Source: Sphingomonas qomolangmaensis (GTDB lineage: Bacteria > Pseudomonadota > Alphaproteobacteria > Sphingomonadales > Sphingomonadaceae). From it: a stretch of 64,000 bases of DNA. Below the pieces are notes generated by a model, which did not search any database, was not told the origin of the DNA, and was given only the letters and a program-made list of their open reading frames with translations. This document shows positions 28,967 through 41,187 of this stretch, piece by piece; position 1 is the first letter of the stretch, and each line of letters starts with the position of its first letter. The stretch is from assembly GCF_024496245.1 (NCBI RefSeq), contig NZ_CP101740.1, positions 3,365,146 to 3,429,145 of the forward strand, written 5' to 3'. The position numbers and the translations under genes were made by a program.

Positions 28967-29158
28967 CCTCGCCCCTGGAAGGGAAGAGGGTTGCGAAGAC
29001 TTGGTCCGCGCCTTCGCGGGCCTAGTCGTAGCTGGGTGAGGGGTTGCGGTCGCACTTGCGACCGCGCGAGCCTTGCGGCTCGCTCAACCCCTCTCCAACC
29101 TGCGCTAGCCAGCAAGCTGGCAAGCTGCGGTATCCTCTCCCCTATACAGGGGACAGGG
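28967..29158. repeat. Structured intergenic element, family C copy 1 (three-way junction)
   Basis: It begins 17 bases upstream of the odhA ATG and ends at the base before the sucD stop codon. Inside, GAGGGGTTG (29038-29046) pairs with CAACCCCTC (29085-29093) and encloses two hairpins: CGGTCGC/GCGACCG (29047-29064) and GCGAGCC/GGCTCGC (29066-29083). Outside are a further hairpin GGTCCGCG/CGCGGGCC (about 29003-29022) and GCCAGC/GCTGGC (about 29108-29121). The flanks are repeated, inverted, at 53619-53811, where the two inner hairpins have other sequences. Confidence 0.85.
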
Positions 29159-30046
<888 letters not shown>

Positions 30047-30113
30047 GGGTAGGTTTCCTTCAATACAGCGGAAAAACGGGCCGCGCCGAAGCGCGTGTGC
30101 AAAAGCGAGAATA

Positions 30114-31792
<1,679 letters not shown>

Positions 31793-31905
31793 CTACCGGG
31801 TTTGCCGTGATGGAGCAACCGCCAAACTGCGCGGGTTACGGGTTTCTTTGCACTTGCGAATGATGTGCAATAATGTGCGATGGAGCGGTATCAGGACGCG
31901 CCGGG

Positions 31906-33021
31906 CTATTCGGACGCGCCGTGGCCGAGCTCCATATACGCCTCGGAACGCATTTCGTTCAGTCGGCTCGCGGTGCGTTCGAACTCGAACGCGCCGTCGC
32001 CCCTGGTATACAGATCGTCGGGCTCGGCATCGGCGCCCGCGAGCAGCTTGACCTTCAGTTCGTACAGCGCGTCGATCAGCGTGACGAAGCGCGCGGCCTC
32101 GTTGCGGTTCTCGGGGCCGAGCCGGGGGATGCCGACGATGATGACGGTGTGGAACTTGCGCGCGATCGCCAGATAGTCGGGAGCACCGCGCGCCTCGCCG
32201 CACAGCCGCTTGAAGCTGAACACGCCCACCCCTTTCAGGCATTTGGGGACGTGCATGGTGCGGGTGTCGCCGATCTCGACCTCGCAGGTGGGGACATGCG
32301 CGCGATCCTCGACCGCGAAGTCGGTGAGGCGGAAGAACGCCGCCGACAGCGCTTGGGTCGTCTGGGTGCCGTTGGGGGTGAGCCAGGTGTCCATCCGCCC
32401 CAACCGGTCGCGGCGATAATCGGTCGGACCGTTGAGTGGTCGCACGTCCATCCGCGCTTCGATCAGATCGATGAAGGGCAGGAAATGCTCGCGGTTGAGG
32501 CCGTCCTTGTAAAGATCGGCGGGCGGGCGGTTCGAGGTGGCGACGACGGTGAGGCCGCGCTCCATCATCGCGGTGAACAGCCGCGAGAGCACCATCGCGT
32601 CGGCCGAATTGTTGATGACCATCTCGTCGAACGCGAGCAGCCGGGTTTCGCCGACGAGGGCGGCGGCGACCGGCGCGATCGGGTCGCCGCTTTCCTTGGC
32701 GCGCTCGGCATGGATGCGCGCATGCACCTCCTGCATGAAGGCGTGGAAGTGGACGCGGCGTTTGCGGCGGACGGGGACGTGATCGTAGAACAGGTCCATC
32801 AACATCGATTTGCCGCGCCCGACGCCGCCCCACAGGTAGACGCCCTTGGGCGGTTCGGGGGCACGACCGAGCATCCGCCACAACACGCTGCCGCGCTTGG
32901 GGGTGGCCGAGAGTTCGGTCGCGAGCGTGTCGAGCCGCGCAGCAGCGGCGGCCTGGTCGGGATCGCGCTTCAATTCGCCCGCGGCGATCAGCGCTTCATA
33001 GGCGGCGAGCACCTGGGTCAT
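31906..33021 (-). CDS. zapE: Cell division protein ZapE (AFG1-like ATPase)
   Basis: 371 residues. Walker A YLWGGVGRGKSMLMDLFY near residues 62-79, Walker B LLAFDEMVI, sensor TSNRPPADLYKDGL, and the C-terminal family signature RFVTLIDALYE. ZapE/Afg1 ATPases associate with the division ring in bacteria and with mitochondrial protein quality control in eukaryotes. The ATG overlaps the stop of the upstream thioesterase gene (ATGA), so the two are coupled. Length and motifs are complete. Confidence 0.95.
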   Translation of the reverse strand: MTQVLAAYEALIAAGELKRDPDQAAAAARLDTLATELSATPKRGSVLWRMLGRAPEPPKGVYLWGGVGRGKSMLMDLFYDHVPVRRKRRVHFHAFMQEVHARIHAERAKESGDPIAPVAAALVGETRLLAFDEMVINNSADAMVLSRLFTAMMERGLTVVATSNRPPADLYKDGLNREHFLPFIDLIEARMDVRPLNGPTDYRRDRLGRMDTWLTPNGTQTTQALSAAFFRLTDFAVEDRAHVPTCEVEIGDTRTMHVPKCLKGVGVFSFKRLCGEARGAPDYLAIARKFHTVIIVGIPRLGPENRNEAARFVTLIDALYELKVKLLAGADAEPDDLYTRGDGAFEFERTASRLNEMRSEAYMELGHGASE

Positions 33022-33488
33022 GCGCGGATGCTCCCCTTGCGCGCGGTGCAGGCGAAGCTGGCGATCGTCGTCCAGTCGCTGTCGTCGCCCTGCACCACCA
33101 GCCCGCGCACGAAGAACAACCGACCGGTTTCGCGCAGCATCTCGACATGCGCTTCGATCGGGTGGGTCGAATCGGCGCCGGCGATAAACTGGGTCGACAG
33201 GTCGACGGTCGAGGCGCCGCCTTCGCCCATTACCCCGAACGCGCGCGCCGCGGCGAACACCGCAACGTCGATGAAGCCGAGCAGCGCACCGCCATGGACA
33301 TGGTCGCGCAGGTTCGAATGCCGCCGCTGCGGCACCATCCGCACGCGTGCGATCGCGCCGTCGACGCGGGTCGAGATGGGCGCAAGGCTGGCGTTGAAGC
33401 GGGTGTCGTCCATCATTTCCCAGCGGTGCCAGCCGGGCAAATCGGGATCGGCGAAATAGCGGAAATGGGGGGAGGGGGAGTCAGCCAA
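33018..33488 (-). CDS. PaaI/YbgC-like hotdog thioesterase
   Basis: 156 residues when read from TTG at 33488 (first residues ADSPSPHFRYFADPDLPGW); the only nearby ATG (33416) would delete this conserved-looking N-terminus. The next upstream sequence is a palindromic repeat, which also argues for a start here. Hotdog-fold features: RHSNLRDHVHGGALLGFIDVAVFAAA, the PaaI HGG motif, and a C-terminal strand RGLVVQGD. Predicted to hydrolyse acyl-CoA thioesters. Its TGA overlaps the ATG of zapE. Confidence 0.78.
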   Translation of the reverse strand: MADSPSPHFRYFADPDLPGWHRWEMMDDTRFNASLAPISTRVDGAIARVRMVPQRRHSNLRDHVHGGALLGFIDVAVFAAARAFGVMGEGGASTVDLSTQFIAGADSTHPIEAHVEMLRETGRLFFVRGLVVQGDDSDWTTIASFACTARKGSIRA

Positions 33489-33574
33489 TCGGGGTCCGTT
33501 CGTGCGCGGCGGGTGCGCTGCGTGGCGAGCGGGATAGCGGGTAGGGGGCTGCGGGCCAAGTGGGCCCCCGTTAT

Positions 33575-33720
33575 CCTCCCCCGCAAGGGGGAGGTGGCAG
33601 CCGAAGGCTGACGGAGGGGGAGGAGGCGAAGCCGTCGGAACCTGCACTAAGCAGCGTCCTCCCATCCGCCCCCTCCGACGGGCGCTAGCGCGCCCGCCAC
33701 CTCCCCCTGGCGGGGGAGGA
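33575..33720. repeat. Intergenic palindromic repeat, family D copy 1
   Basis: Two inverted arms, each of the form CCTCCCCC-aa-GGGGGAGGTGGC, hairpin, GACGGAGGGGG. The left arm hairpin is CAGCC-GAA-GGCTG (33598-33610); the right arm hairpin is GGGCGC-TAGC-GCGCCC (33680-33695). The hairpins differ in sequence but both pair fully. The element lies 12 bases after the sdhB stop. A second copy is at 42968-43095. Confidence 0.85.
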
Positions 33721-33731
33721 TTTACGCAGCA

Positions 33732-34517
33732 TCACACTACGCGTTCGGCTTCCATCTTCTTGATCTCGGCGATCGCCTTGGCGGGGTTCAGGCCCTTGGG
33801 GCAGACGTTCGCGCAGTTCATGATCGTGTGGCAGCGATACAGGCGGAACGGATCCTCGAGCTCGTCGAGCCGCTCGCCGGTCATCTCGTCGCGGCTGTCG
33901 GCGAGCCAGCGATAGGCTTGGAGCAGGATCGCCGGCCCCAGGAACTTGTCGCTGTTCCACCAATAGCTCGGGCACGCGGTCGAGCAGCAGGCGCACAGGA
34001 TGCACTCGTACAGGCCGTCGAGCTTGCTGCGATCCTCGGGCGACTGGAGCCGCTCCTTACCCGAGGGCGGCGGAGTGACGGTTTGCAGCCAGGGCTTGAT
34101 CGACGAATATTGCGCGTAGAAGTGGGTGAAATCAGGCACCAAGTCCTTGATCACGTCCATGTGCGGCAGCGGGGTGATGCGGATATCGCCCTTCACGTCC
34201 TCGATCGCCTTGGTGCAGGCCAGCGTGTTGGTGCCGTCGATGTTCATCGAGCACGACCCGCAAATCCCCTCGCGGCACGAGCGGCGGAAGGTGAGGCTGG
34301 GATCGGCCTCGGCCTTCACCTTGATCAGCGCGTCGAGGACCATCGGGCCGCAATCGTCGAGATCGACCTCGAACGTGTCGTAGCGCGGGTTCTCGCCCGA
34401 ATCGGGATCGTAGCGATAGATTTTGAGCTTCTTCACCCGCTTGGCGTCGGCGGCGGCCTTGTGGACCTTGCCTTCCTTCTTGATGACGCTGTTCTTCGGC
34501 AGGGTAAAAGTGGCCAT
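33732..34517 (-). CDS. sdhB: Succinate dehydrogenase iron-sulfur subunit
   Basis: 261 residues from [18 protein letters not shown]. The plant-type ferredoxin domain carries the 2Fe-2S ligands in [16 protein letters not shown] with a fourth Cys in NTLAC. The C-terminal helical domain has the 4Fe-4S and 3Fe-4S ligands in [17 protein letters not shown] and [17 protein letters not shown]. It passes electrons from SdhA flavin to quinone in complex II. It is separated from sdhA by a ClpP-like gene and about 420 bases, so expression may not be strictly with sdhCDA. Confidence 0.97.
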   Translation of the reverse strand: MATFTLPKNSVIKKEGKVHKAAADAKRVKKLKIYRYDPDSGENPRYDTFEVDLDDCGPMVLDALIKVKAEADPSLTFRRSCREGICGSCSMNIDGTNTLACTKAIEDVKGDIRITPLPHMDVIKDLVPDFTHFYAQYSSIKPWLQTVTPPPSGKERLQSPEDRSKLDGLYECILCACCSTACPSYWWNSDKFLGPAILLQAYRWLADSRDEMTGERLDELEDPFRLYRCHTIMNCANVCPKGLNPAKAIAEIKKMEAERVV

Positions 34518-34635
34518 GATGCTCTCGTTCCTAGGTTCCTGACGAAGTGGGGTGCGGCCCCCCTCGTTCAAGCTTGGCGGTCAGATACATGACCGGTCGA
34601 CATACGCAAATACCGCATGTCGGCCGTGGGCAGCA

Positions 34636-35247
34636 TCACACGACGTCGAGCACCAGCCCCAGATCGCGCGCTTCGTCGGCCTCGATGTACCAATTTTCGG
34701 GCGCGCGCTTGACCAGGTCCTCGATCGGTACCTTCGATCCCTCGACGATCGCGCGGAAGCCCTCTTCCTCGATCAGGATCGAATGCTCGATCTCGTGCAG
34801 ATTGGCCTTCAGGTTGGCGATGCAGGTCTTGAGCGGGCCGGCGATCTCGATCGTCTTGTTCATGATCCGCTCGTGGATCATGATCCGCGTGCCGCGCGTC
34901 AGGAAGCGCTTGTCGACCGGGAAGGCCGACATGAAGGTGGCGCCCGCCGAATAGACCGCGACCTTGCCGAGGAACAGGAACTCGCGGCCTTCGAATTCGC
35001 GGAGCAGGCGGATGTCGTCGCCCATCAGCCGCGCGACCTCGGGATCGCCGCCCAGCGTCGAGATGGTGATGACGGTGGCGGTGTCCTTGGGCGCGTTGGC
35101 CAGGCCGTCGCGGAACCGCGCGTACATGTCGTGATCGACCGGGCCGCTAAGGGTGATGTGCGGGCTGGCGAGCAGTGGATAGTCGTTGATGTCGCCGCGG
35201 CGATGGGCAGTGTAAGGCGTGGCGGCGGGCTGGGTCTGGTCGGTCAT
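34636..35247 (-). CDS. ClpP-like (S14/crotonase fold) protein inside the sdh cluster
   Basis: 203 residues from an ATG (MTDQTQPAATPY) with AAGGGGA six bases upstream. The Clp protease fold shows ITISTLGGDPEVARLMGDDI, the serine in YSAGATFM (S100) and the histidine in RIMIHERI (H125). The aspartate expected shortly before the final helix (ClpP D171 region) lines up with a basic or polar residue (LVKRAPENWYIEADEA), so the triad may be incomplete. No ClpX-docking tail is evident. It sits between sdhA and sdhB on the same strand. The same frame is open upstream and could add a membrane helix (see 35248-35666). Confidence 0.8.
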   Translation of the reverse strand: MTDQTQPAATPYTAHRRGDINDYPLLASPHITLSGPVDHDMYARFRDGLANAPKDTATVITISTLGGDPEVARLMGDDIRLLREFEGREFLFLGKVAVYSAGATFMSAFPVDKRFLTRGTRIMIHERIMNKTIEIAGPLKTCIANLKANLHEIEHSILIEEEGFRAIVEGSKVPIEDLVKRAPENWYIEADEARDLGLVLDVV

Positions 35248-35666
35248 GGAATCCCCTTTGGGTTCGGGCGCCGATGGGATGGCGAAATGGCGCAACGACG
35301 CGCCTCTCGCACGTCGTCGCGGGGAATCGAAAAGCAGCGCCCACAGCACGACGCCGACGCCGGTAGCGCCCAGCGCCGTGAGGACGGCGTACACGATGGC
35401 GTCGGTATTCCCGGCTTCCATCGCCTCCCGAACCGCGATGCGCGCCGATGGTTCCGGGCACATCGAAAGAGTGGTGTAGGTTGGCGCGAAGGCGCAGCGC
35501 TCAGCCGGATGTGCGGCGACGCGTATCTCTCGCTGTTCTGATCGTTCTTGGCGCGACCGACGCACCGTTCGGACCGTGCTGGCAAGCGGCCTTTATGGAT
35601 TACGGTGGGCAGTCCGAAGCCTGCTGCCCGGGCCAAGATTTTGGTGGGCAGCAGGCTTTGGCAGGA
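35248..35666 (-). other. Gap with a possible membrane-anchor extension and a long dyad
   Basis: 419 bases between sdhA and the ClpP-like ATG. The frame of the ClpP-like gene stays open through it. From an ATG at 35421 it would add a start MEAGNTDAIVYAVLTALG, a hydrophobic helix to about residue 27 and a basic linker, giving an anchored form. GGGAGG precedes that ATG, but only two bases away, so the shorter form is favoured. Nearer sdhA lies the dyad at 35614-35661. I see no other gene here. Confidence 0.45.
35614..35661 (-). terminator. Long dyad after sdhA
   Basis: CCGAAGCCTGCTGCCC (35614-35629) pairs with GGGCAGCAGGCTTTGG (35646-35661) at 15 of 16 positions, loop 16 bases. It begins 6 bases after the sdhA stop on the minus strand. 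No U-tract follows, so it is more likely a message-end stabiliser or a Rho-dependent site than a classical terminator. Confidence 0.6.
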
Positions 35667-37469
35667 TCAATATACCCGCTTCTTGGGCTTGATATACTCG
35701 ATGTCGTCGGTGAGCGTGTATTCGTGCACCGGGCGATATTCGATCGCGGTGGTGCCGCTCTTGCCGCCCCAGCCATCGAAGCTGGCGACGGTGTGCTTCA
35801 TCCATTCGGCGTCGTGGCGCTCGGGGAAGTCCTCGTGCATGTGGGCGCCGCGGCTTTCCTTGCGGTTGAGCGCCGAACGGATCGTCACCAGCGCCTGGCC
35901 CATCAGATTGTCGAGTTCGAGCGTCTCGACCAGATCGGTGTTCCAGATCAGCGAGCGATCGGTGACGCTGACGTCCTGCAGCCCCGCATAGATCGCATCC
36001 ATCTTGGCGACGCCTTCGGTCATCAGCTCGTCGGTGCGGAAGACCGCGGCGTGGCGCTGCATCGTCTTCTGCATGTCCGAACGCAGCACTGCGGTCGGGG
36101 TCGAACCCTTCGCATTGCGGAAATGGTCGAGACGACCGAGCGCCAGATCGGCCGAATCCTTGGGCAGCGCGGCGTGCGAGGTGCCGGGCTTGAGCGTTTC
36201 TTTGATCCGCAGGCCCGTTGCGCGGCCGAAAACCACTAGGTCGATGAGGCTGTTCGAGCCCAGGCGGTTGGCGCCGTGGACCGACACGCAAGCGGCTTCG
36301 CCCACGGCATAGAGGCCTGGGACGACCGAATCGGGGTTACCGTCCTTGGGACGGACGACTTCGCCGTGATAATTGGTCGGGATGCCGCCCATATTATAAT
36401 GGACGGTCGGCACCACCGGCAGCGGCTGGCGCGTCAGGTCGACACCGGCGAAGATCTTGCCCGTCTCGGTGATGCCAGGCAGCCGCTCGGCGAGCACCGC
36501 GGGATCGATATGGTCGAGATGGAGGAAGATGTGATCGCCCTCCTTGCCGACGCCGCGCCCTTCGCGGATTTCCATCGCCATCGACCGCGACACGACGTCG
36601 CGCGACGCCAGGTCCTTGGCCGAGGGAGCATAGCGCTCCATGAAGCGCTCGCCCTCCGAATTGGTCAGGTAGCCGCCTTCACCGCGCGCGCCCTCGGTAA
36701 TGAGCACGCCCGCGCCGTAGATGCCGGTCGGGTGGAACTGGACGAACTCCATGTCCTGCAGCGGCAGGCCGGCGCGCAGCACCATCGCGTTGCCGTCGCC
36801 GGTGCAGGTGTGCGCCGAGGTCGCCGACTGGTACACGCGGCCATAGCCGCCGGTCGCCAGCACCACCGAATGCGCGCGGAAGCGATGGATCGAGCCATCG
36901 TCCATGCACAACGCGATCACGCCGCGGCACTCGCCATTTTCCATGATCAGGTCGAGCGCGAAATATTCGACGAAGAAGTCGGCGTCGTACTTCAGGCTCT
37001 GCTGGTACAGCGCATGGAGCATCGCGTGCCCGGTGCGGTCGGCGGCGGCACAGGTGCGCTGCGCGGGCGGGCCTTCGCCCATATTCTGCATCATGCCGCC
37101 GAAGGGGCGCTGGTAGATCTTGCCCTCGGCCGTGCGGCTGAACGGCACGCCGGCATGTTCGAGCTCGTACACCGCCTGCGGCGCTTCGCGGCAGAGATAT
37201 TCGATCGCGTCCTGGTCGCCCAGCCAGTCCGACCCCTTGACGGTGTCGTACATGTGCCAGGTCCAGTGATCGGGACCCATGTTGCCGAGCGACGCGGCGA
37301 TGCCGCCCTGTGCCGCGACGGTGTGGCTGCGCGTCGGGAACACCTTGGTGATGCAGGCGGTCTTCAGACCCGCCTCGGCGATGCCCATCGTGGCGCGAAG
37401 GCCCGAGCCGCCGGCGCCGACGACGACGGCGTCATAGGTATGGTCGATGATCTTATAGGCTTCGGTCAT
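35667..37469 (-). CDS. sdhA: Succinate dehydrogenase flavoprotein subunit
   Basis: 600 residues. FAD-binding [20 protein letters not shown], the covalent FAD histidine in [17 protein letters not shown], substrate-loop residues in [21 protein letters not shown], and the active-site Arg region in [17 protein letters not shown]. It oxidises succinate to fumarate at the cytoplasmic face of the inner membrane. Its ATG overlaps the sdhD stop by 4 bases. A long dyad follows its stop, before the ClpP-like gene and sdhB. Confidence 0.98.
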   Translation of the reverse strand: MTEAYKIIDHTYDAVVVGAGGSGLRATMGIAEAGLKTACITKVFPTRSHTVAAQGGIAASLGNMGPDHWTWHMYDTVKGSDWLGDQDAIEYLCREAPQAVYELEHAGVPFSRTAEGKIYQRPFGGMMQNMGEGPPAQRTCAAADRTGHAMLHALYQQSLKYDADFFVEYFALDLIMENGECRGVIALCMDDGSIHRFRAHSVVLATGGYGRVYQSATSAHTCTGDGNAMVLRAGLPLQDMEFVQFHPTGIYGAGVLITEGARGEGGYLTNSEGERFMERYAPSAKDLASRDVVSRSMAMEIREGRGVGKEGDHIFLHLDHIDPAVLAERLPGITETGKIFAGVDLTRQPLPVVPTVHYNMGGIPTNYHGEVVRPKDGNPDSVVPGLYAVGEAACVSVHGANRLGSNSLIDLVVFGRATGLRIKETLKPGTSHAALPKDSADLALGRLDHFRNAKGSTPTAVLRSDMQKTMQRHAAVFRTDELMTEGVAKMDAIYAGLQDVSVTDRSLIWNTDLVETLELDNLMGQALVTIRSALNRKESRGAHMHEDFPERHDAEWMKHTVASFDGWGGKSGTTAIEYRPVHEYTLTDDIEYIKPKKRVY

Positions 37470-37858
37470 GCGGAAACTGCTCCGGCGGCGAACGCCAGCT
37501 TGAGGATCGAGAAAATCGCGATCGCCCCCATGCCGATCGTGAAGAAATTCAGCAGCACCATCAGCACCACGCGCGTTTCGGCATGGCTATAGTCCTCGAT
37601 CACCACCTGGAGCCCCAGGCGGAAATGATAGAAGACGCTGAAGACCAGCAACAACATCGGGATCGCGGCCCAGGGCGAACCCAGCCACGCCGATACCGTC
37701 GCATGATCGAGCTGAGGTAGTAGCGCGAGCGACGCGATGAACCACAGCATTAGGGCCAGATTGCTGCCCGCGGTAACCCGCTGGTGCCACCAGTGATGCG
37801 TGCCTTCCTTGGCGGAGCCAAGGCCCCGGACGCGACCGATGCTCGTTCCCGATGCCAT
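37466..37858 (-). CDS. sdhD: Succinate dehydrogenase membrane anchor subunit
   Basis: 130 residues with three hydrophobic helices (about 33-50, 60-82, 98-122). The haem/quinone region is [17 protein letters not shown], with the family His and Asp-Tyr. The N-terminus [16 protein letters not shown] is typical of alphaproteobacterial SdhD. It anchors SdhAB and binds haem b and quinone with SdhC. One base separates it from sdhC and its stop overlaps sdhA (ATGA), so translation of the three is coupled. Confidence 0.95.
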   Translation of the reverse strand: MASGTSIGRVRGLGSAKEGTHHWWHQRVTAGSNLALMLWFIASLALLPQLDHATVSAWLGSPWAAIPMLLLVFSVFYHFRLGLQVVIEDYSHAETRVVLMVLLNFFTIGMGAIAIFSILKLAFAAGAVSA

Positions 37859-37859
37859 C

Positions 37860-38273
37860 TTACTTCCCCATGATCAGATAGGCCCACAGCGCCAGCGTCG
37901 CCAGGACCGAGACTACCATCGTCGCCTTGGCGCTTGCCTTGTTGCGATGGAGTTCGAAATTGGCGCCGGCATCCATGAACAGATGGCGCACGCCATTGGC
38001 GATATGCTGGAACAGCGACCAGGTGAGCCCGATGCCAAGCACGTAACCGACGATGTTGGTGCGGCCATCGGCGAGCGTGAACCAGTCCATGAAGGCGGCA
38101 TAGCTCGCCTCGCCCGCCGCAGCGGCGGCGAGCCAGCCGACCAGCAGCACGGTGCCGACGAGTGCCAGCCCGCTACCCGTCGCGCGGTGCAGGATCGAGA
38201 CCAGCATGTGCGGGCCCCATTTCCAGATCGACAGATGCGGAGAAAGCGGGCGGTTCGTGGATCTTGTGGCCAA
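37860..38273 (-). CDS. sdhC: Succinate dehydrogenase cytochrome b556 subunit
   Basis: 137 residues from a TTG start (residues MATRSTNRPLSPHLSIWKW), chosen because AAAAGGAG lies seven bases upstream and the upstream ATG at 38327 has no such site. The SdhC signature RPLSPHLSIW and the haem ligand region HRATGSG are present, with LFQHIANGVRHLFMDAG holding the second family motif. Three membrane helices. First gene of sdhC-D-A; its promoter must lie in the 161 bases before the divergent chemoreceptor gene. Confidence 0.95.
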   Translation of the reverse strand: MATRSTNRPLSPHLSIWKWGPHMLVSILHRATGSGLALVGTVLLVGWLAAAAAGEASYAAFMDWFTLADGRTNIVGYVLGIGLTWSLFQHIANGVRHLFMDAGANFELHRNKASAKATMVVSVLATLALWAYLIMGK

Positions 38274-38434
38274 GGCGGGCTCCTTTTGCTTGGCAGCGCT
38301 AATGAAGCCGCGATGACCATGTTGCAAGACGGCATCTCGACCGTGGCTAACCCACTCTTAACGGATGGCGGCGTAGCAACGATCCGAGTTGCGCGGGGAA
38401 CGCACAGGTAAAACAGCGAGCGGGGGCTGCATTT

Positions 38435-39799
38435 GTGAACGACAAGCACAAGGAAATGCCCGAGCCGGGGGCATTGAGCGCGCAGGTAGAACTGGCGCGG
38501 CGGATGCGGCTGTTCGATCCCGACGGTACGATGGCGGGGTCCGCACGCGGGGTGTGGGCGGTGCTTGAACCCAATGCGCGCGCGATCGCGGGCGAATATT
38601 GGCGCCACTGGCAGCGATCCTTCGCCGATCATGGCGACTGGGCGCCGGTGGAGGGCGACGCGATGATCGACGCGGGCGTCGTCTTCCTGCGCAATCGCTT
38701 CCTCGATTCGCAGGGACAGGCCTGGATCGAATCGATCGAACGATCGGTCGCCGCCGCTTATGCCGCCGACGTGCCGCCGATGGCGCTGGTGTCGATGATC
38801 ACCGCGTCGGACCGCGTCGCGCTCGGCTTCCTCTTGGCGGCGATGCCCGCCGATGATCCGCAGCTGGCCGCGGGTATCGACACGCTGATGCGGCTGTCGG
38901 CGATGGAGATCGAAATCACCGTCGCGATGTATCGTGCGCATGTCGAGCACGGAAACGACCGCGCGCGCGAGCGGCTGGCGGGCGAGTTCCGCTCGAAGAT
39001 CGGCGCGAGCCTGGAACAGGCATCGCGCGAGGGCGAAGCATTGCGCTCGCAGGCGATGGATACGTCGGCGGCGGCGCGCGGGATGCTGGGCAAGGCGAGC
39101 GAAGTTGCCGCCGCCGCCGAACAATCGGCGGTCGCGATGCGCGAAGCTGCCGAAACCGCGGGCGGGCTGATCCGCGCGATCGAGGATGCGCGCACCGAAG
39201 TCGAGGTGGCGACCGAGATCGCGACGCGCGCATCGGCGCAGGCGGGTGCCGCGGTCGAGACATCGGGGGTGCTGTCGGACCATGCCAAGTCGATCGAATC
39301 GATCCTGGGGCTGATCCGCGAAATCGCCGGGCAGACCAATTTGCTCGCGCTGAATGCGACGATCGAGGCGGCGCGTGCTGGCGATGCCGGGCGCGGCTTT
39401 GCGGTGGTGGCGCAGGAGGTGAAGAGCCTGGCCAACCAGACCGCGCGCGCGACCGACGACATCGCCTACAAGATCGCGGCGATCCAGTCGGCGACGCGAT
39501 CGACGGTCGACACCAGCGTGTCGATCCGCTCGACCGTTTCCGAGGTTCGGCAATCGGCCGAGCGAATCCGCCACGCGATGGAAGCGCAGGCGCAAACGGT
39601 GACCGCGATCACCGCCGCGGTCGACGAGACCGCGCTGGCCGCCGACACGATGTCGACGACGATCGCGACGATCCGCGAGGAAACCGAAACCGTCGCCGAA
39701 GGCATCGACCAGGTCGGGCTGGGGTTTGCGGTGTTGGACGAACAATTGGGGACGCTGAAAAACAGCGCCGGCGAATTTGTGGCCAAGGTCGCGGCCTGA
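38435..39799 (+). CDS. Soluble chemoreceptor with globin-sensor-like N-terminus, copy 1
   Basis: 454 residues from a GTG start, no membrane helix and no signal. Residues about 25-180 look like a globin-coupled sensor fold ([20 protein letters not shown], then a helix ending MYRAHVEHG). The haem histidine expected about five residues before the I/V-P motif is not there (A108-Y109 instead). Residues 200-454 are a cytoplasmic methyl-accepting domain with the hairpin tip [20 protein letters not shown]. It should signal to CheA/CheW. No che genes are in the window. Nearly identical signalling domain to the next gene, 15 bases on. Confidence 0.88.
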   Translation: MNDKHKEMPEPGALSAQVELARRMRLFDPDGTMAGSARGVWAVLEPNARAIAGEYWRHWQRSFADHGDWAPVEGDAMIDAGVVFLRNRFLDSQGQAWIESIERSVAAAYAADVPPMALVSMITASDRVALGFLLAAMPADDPQLAAGIDTLMRLSAMEIEITVAMYRAHVEHGNDRARERLAGEFRSKIGASLEQASREGEALRSQAMDTSAAARGMLGKASEVAAAAEQSAVAMREAAETAGGLIRAIEDARTEVEVATEIATRASAQAGAAVETSGVLSDHAKSIESILGLIREIAGQTNLLALNATIEAARAGDAGRGFAVVAQEVKSLANQTARATDDIAYKIAAIQSATRSTVDTSVSIRSTVSEVRQSAERIRHAMEAQAQTVTAITAAVDETALAADTMSTTIATIREETETVAEGIDQVGLGFAVLDEQLGTLKNSAGEFVAKVAA

Positions 39800-39814
39800 T
39801 GGAGAGGACGTTGG

Positions 39815-41182
39815 ATGGCAAGGAACGAACAGGCGCTGGGCCGCTGGAGCGGCACCGATCGCGGGATCGCGGAGCGGCTGCGCGAATATGACTGGGACGG
39901 CATCGTAATACCGACCGCGCACGAGGTGGCCGAGCTGCTTGCGGGTGAATATGACGCGATTTCGCAGGCATTCTGGCAGCATTATCTGGCGCTGCCGGCG
40001 TCGGCGCATATTCGCGACCGAACCGCCGGTCCGCGGATCGACGCGCAGCGCCGGCGAAGCGCGCATTACGCGCATATCAAATATGCCGATCCTACCGGCG
40101 ACGAATGGGTGACGATCGCGCGGCTGCATGCCGATGAATCGCAGGCGGTGGGGATCCCGCTGCCCGCCTTGCTATCGGCGCTGGCGTTCGCGCACAGCGA
40201 CACGCTGTGCCGGCTGGAGGCGAAGGTGGGGGACGATGTCGCGCGGATGCGGCGGCTGGGCGACGTCGTCCAGCGGCTGGCGCTGATCGAGGCCGACATC
40301 ATGGCGACGCATCTGGGCTTGAGCGACGCGCGGCAGGGGCGTGCGATGCGCCAGGCCAATGCCGCGCAGTTCCGTGATGGGATCGCCGAATCGATCGCCG
40401 AGGCATCGGCGGCGGGCGACCGCATCCGTGCGCAAGCGGTATCGACCGCGGCGTCGGCGCGCGGGATGCTGGGCAAGGCGAGCGAAGTCGCCGCCGCCGC
40501 CGAGCAATCGGCGATGGCGATGCGCGAGGCCGCCGAAACCGCCGCCGGGCTGATCAGCGCGATCGAGGATGCGCGCTTCGAGGTCGATGCCGCGGGCGAA
40601 ATCGCCAGCCGCGCATCGGTGCAGGCGAGCGCCGCGGTCGAGACGTCGGGCGCCTTGTCCGATCACACCAAATCGATCGAATCGATCCTGGGGCTGATCC
40701 GCGAGATTGCGGGCCAGACAAATTTGTTGGCGCTCAATGCGACGATCGAGGCGGCGCGCGCGGGTGATGCGGGGCGCGGCTTCGCGGTGGTTGCGCAGGA
40801 AGTGAAGAGCCTGGCGAACCAAACCGCGCGCGCGACCGACGACATCGCGTGCAAGATCGCCGCGATCCAATCGGCGACACGATCGACGGTCGACAGCAGC
40901 GCGTCGATCCGCGCGACGGTGGCCGAAGTGCGCGACAGCGCGAGCCGGATCCGGCTGGCGATGGAGGCGCAGGCGCAGACGGTGACCGCGATCACCGCGG
41001 CGATCGACGAGACCGCGATGGCCGCCGATTCGTCGTCGCTGACGATCGAGGCGATCCGCCACGATACCGAACAGGTGACCGGCGAGATCGACCGGCTCGA
41101 AACCGAGGTCGCCGCGGCGAACGAGCGGCTGGTGACGCTGAAGGGCGCCGCAGACGCGTTTTCGAGTTCGGTCGCGGCGTAG
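39815..41182 (+). CDS. Soluble chemoreceptor with globin-sensor-like N-terminus, copy 2
   Basis: 455 residues, with GGAGAGGA upstream of the ATG. Same plan as its neighbour: a sensor domain (residues about 30-185) and a C-terminal signalling coil with [20 protein letters not shown]. From about residue 215 the two proteins are almost identical, whereas the sensor halves are clearly different. In this copy the segment [17 protein letters not shown] has Ser at the place where the haem histidine is usually found, with a His four residues earlier. Tandem duplication with sensor divergence or replacement is the simplest history. No membrane helix. Confidence 0.88.
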   Translation: MARNEQALGRWSGTDRGIAERLREYDWDGIVIPTAHEVAELLAGEYDAISQAFWQHYLALPASAHIRDRTAGPRIDAQRRRSAHYAHIKYADPTGDEWVTIARLHADESQAVGIPLPALLSALAFAHSDTLCRLEAKVGDDVARMRRLGDVVQRLALIEADIMATHLGLSDARQGRAMRQANAAQFRDGIAESIAEASAAGDRIRAQAVSTAASARGMLGKASEVAAAAEQSAMAMREAAETAAGLISAIEDARFEVDAAGEIASRASVQASAAVETSGALSDHTKSIESILGLIREIAGQTNLLALNATIEAARAGDAGRGFAVVAQEVKSLANQTARATDDIACKIAAIQSATRSTVDSSASIRATVAEVRDSASRIRLAMEAQAQTVTAITAAIDETAMAADSSSLTIEAIRHDTEQVTGEIDRLETEVAAANERLVTLKGAADAFSSSVAA

Positions 41183-41187
41183 CGTTG

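Noticed and set aside
27142..29025. Long plus-strand open frame opposite odhA (627 codons)
   Set aside because: Antisense of a certain core enzyme; composition is typical of a GC-rich shadow frame.
33575..33720. CRISPR-like arrangement of repeats
   Set aside because: Arms are inverted and unique, not direct repeats with regular spacers.
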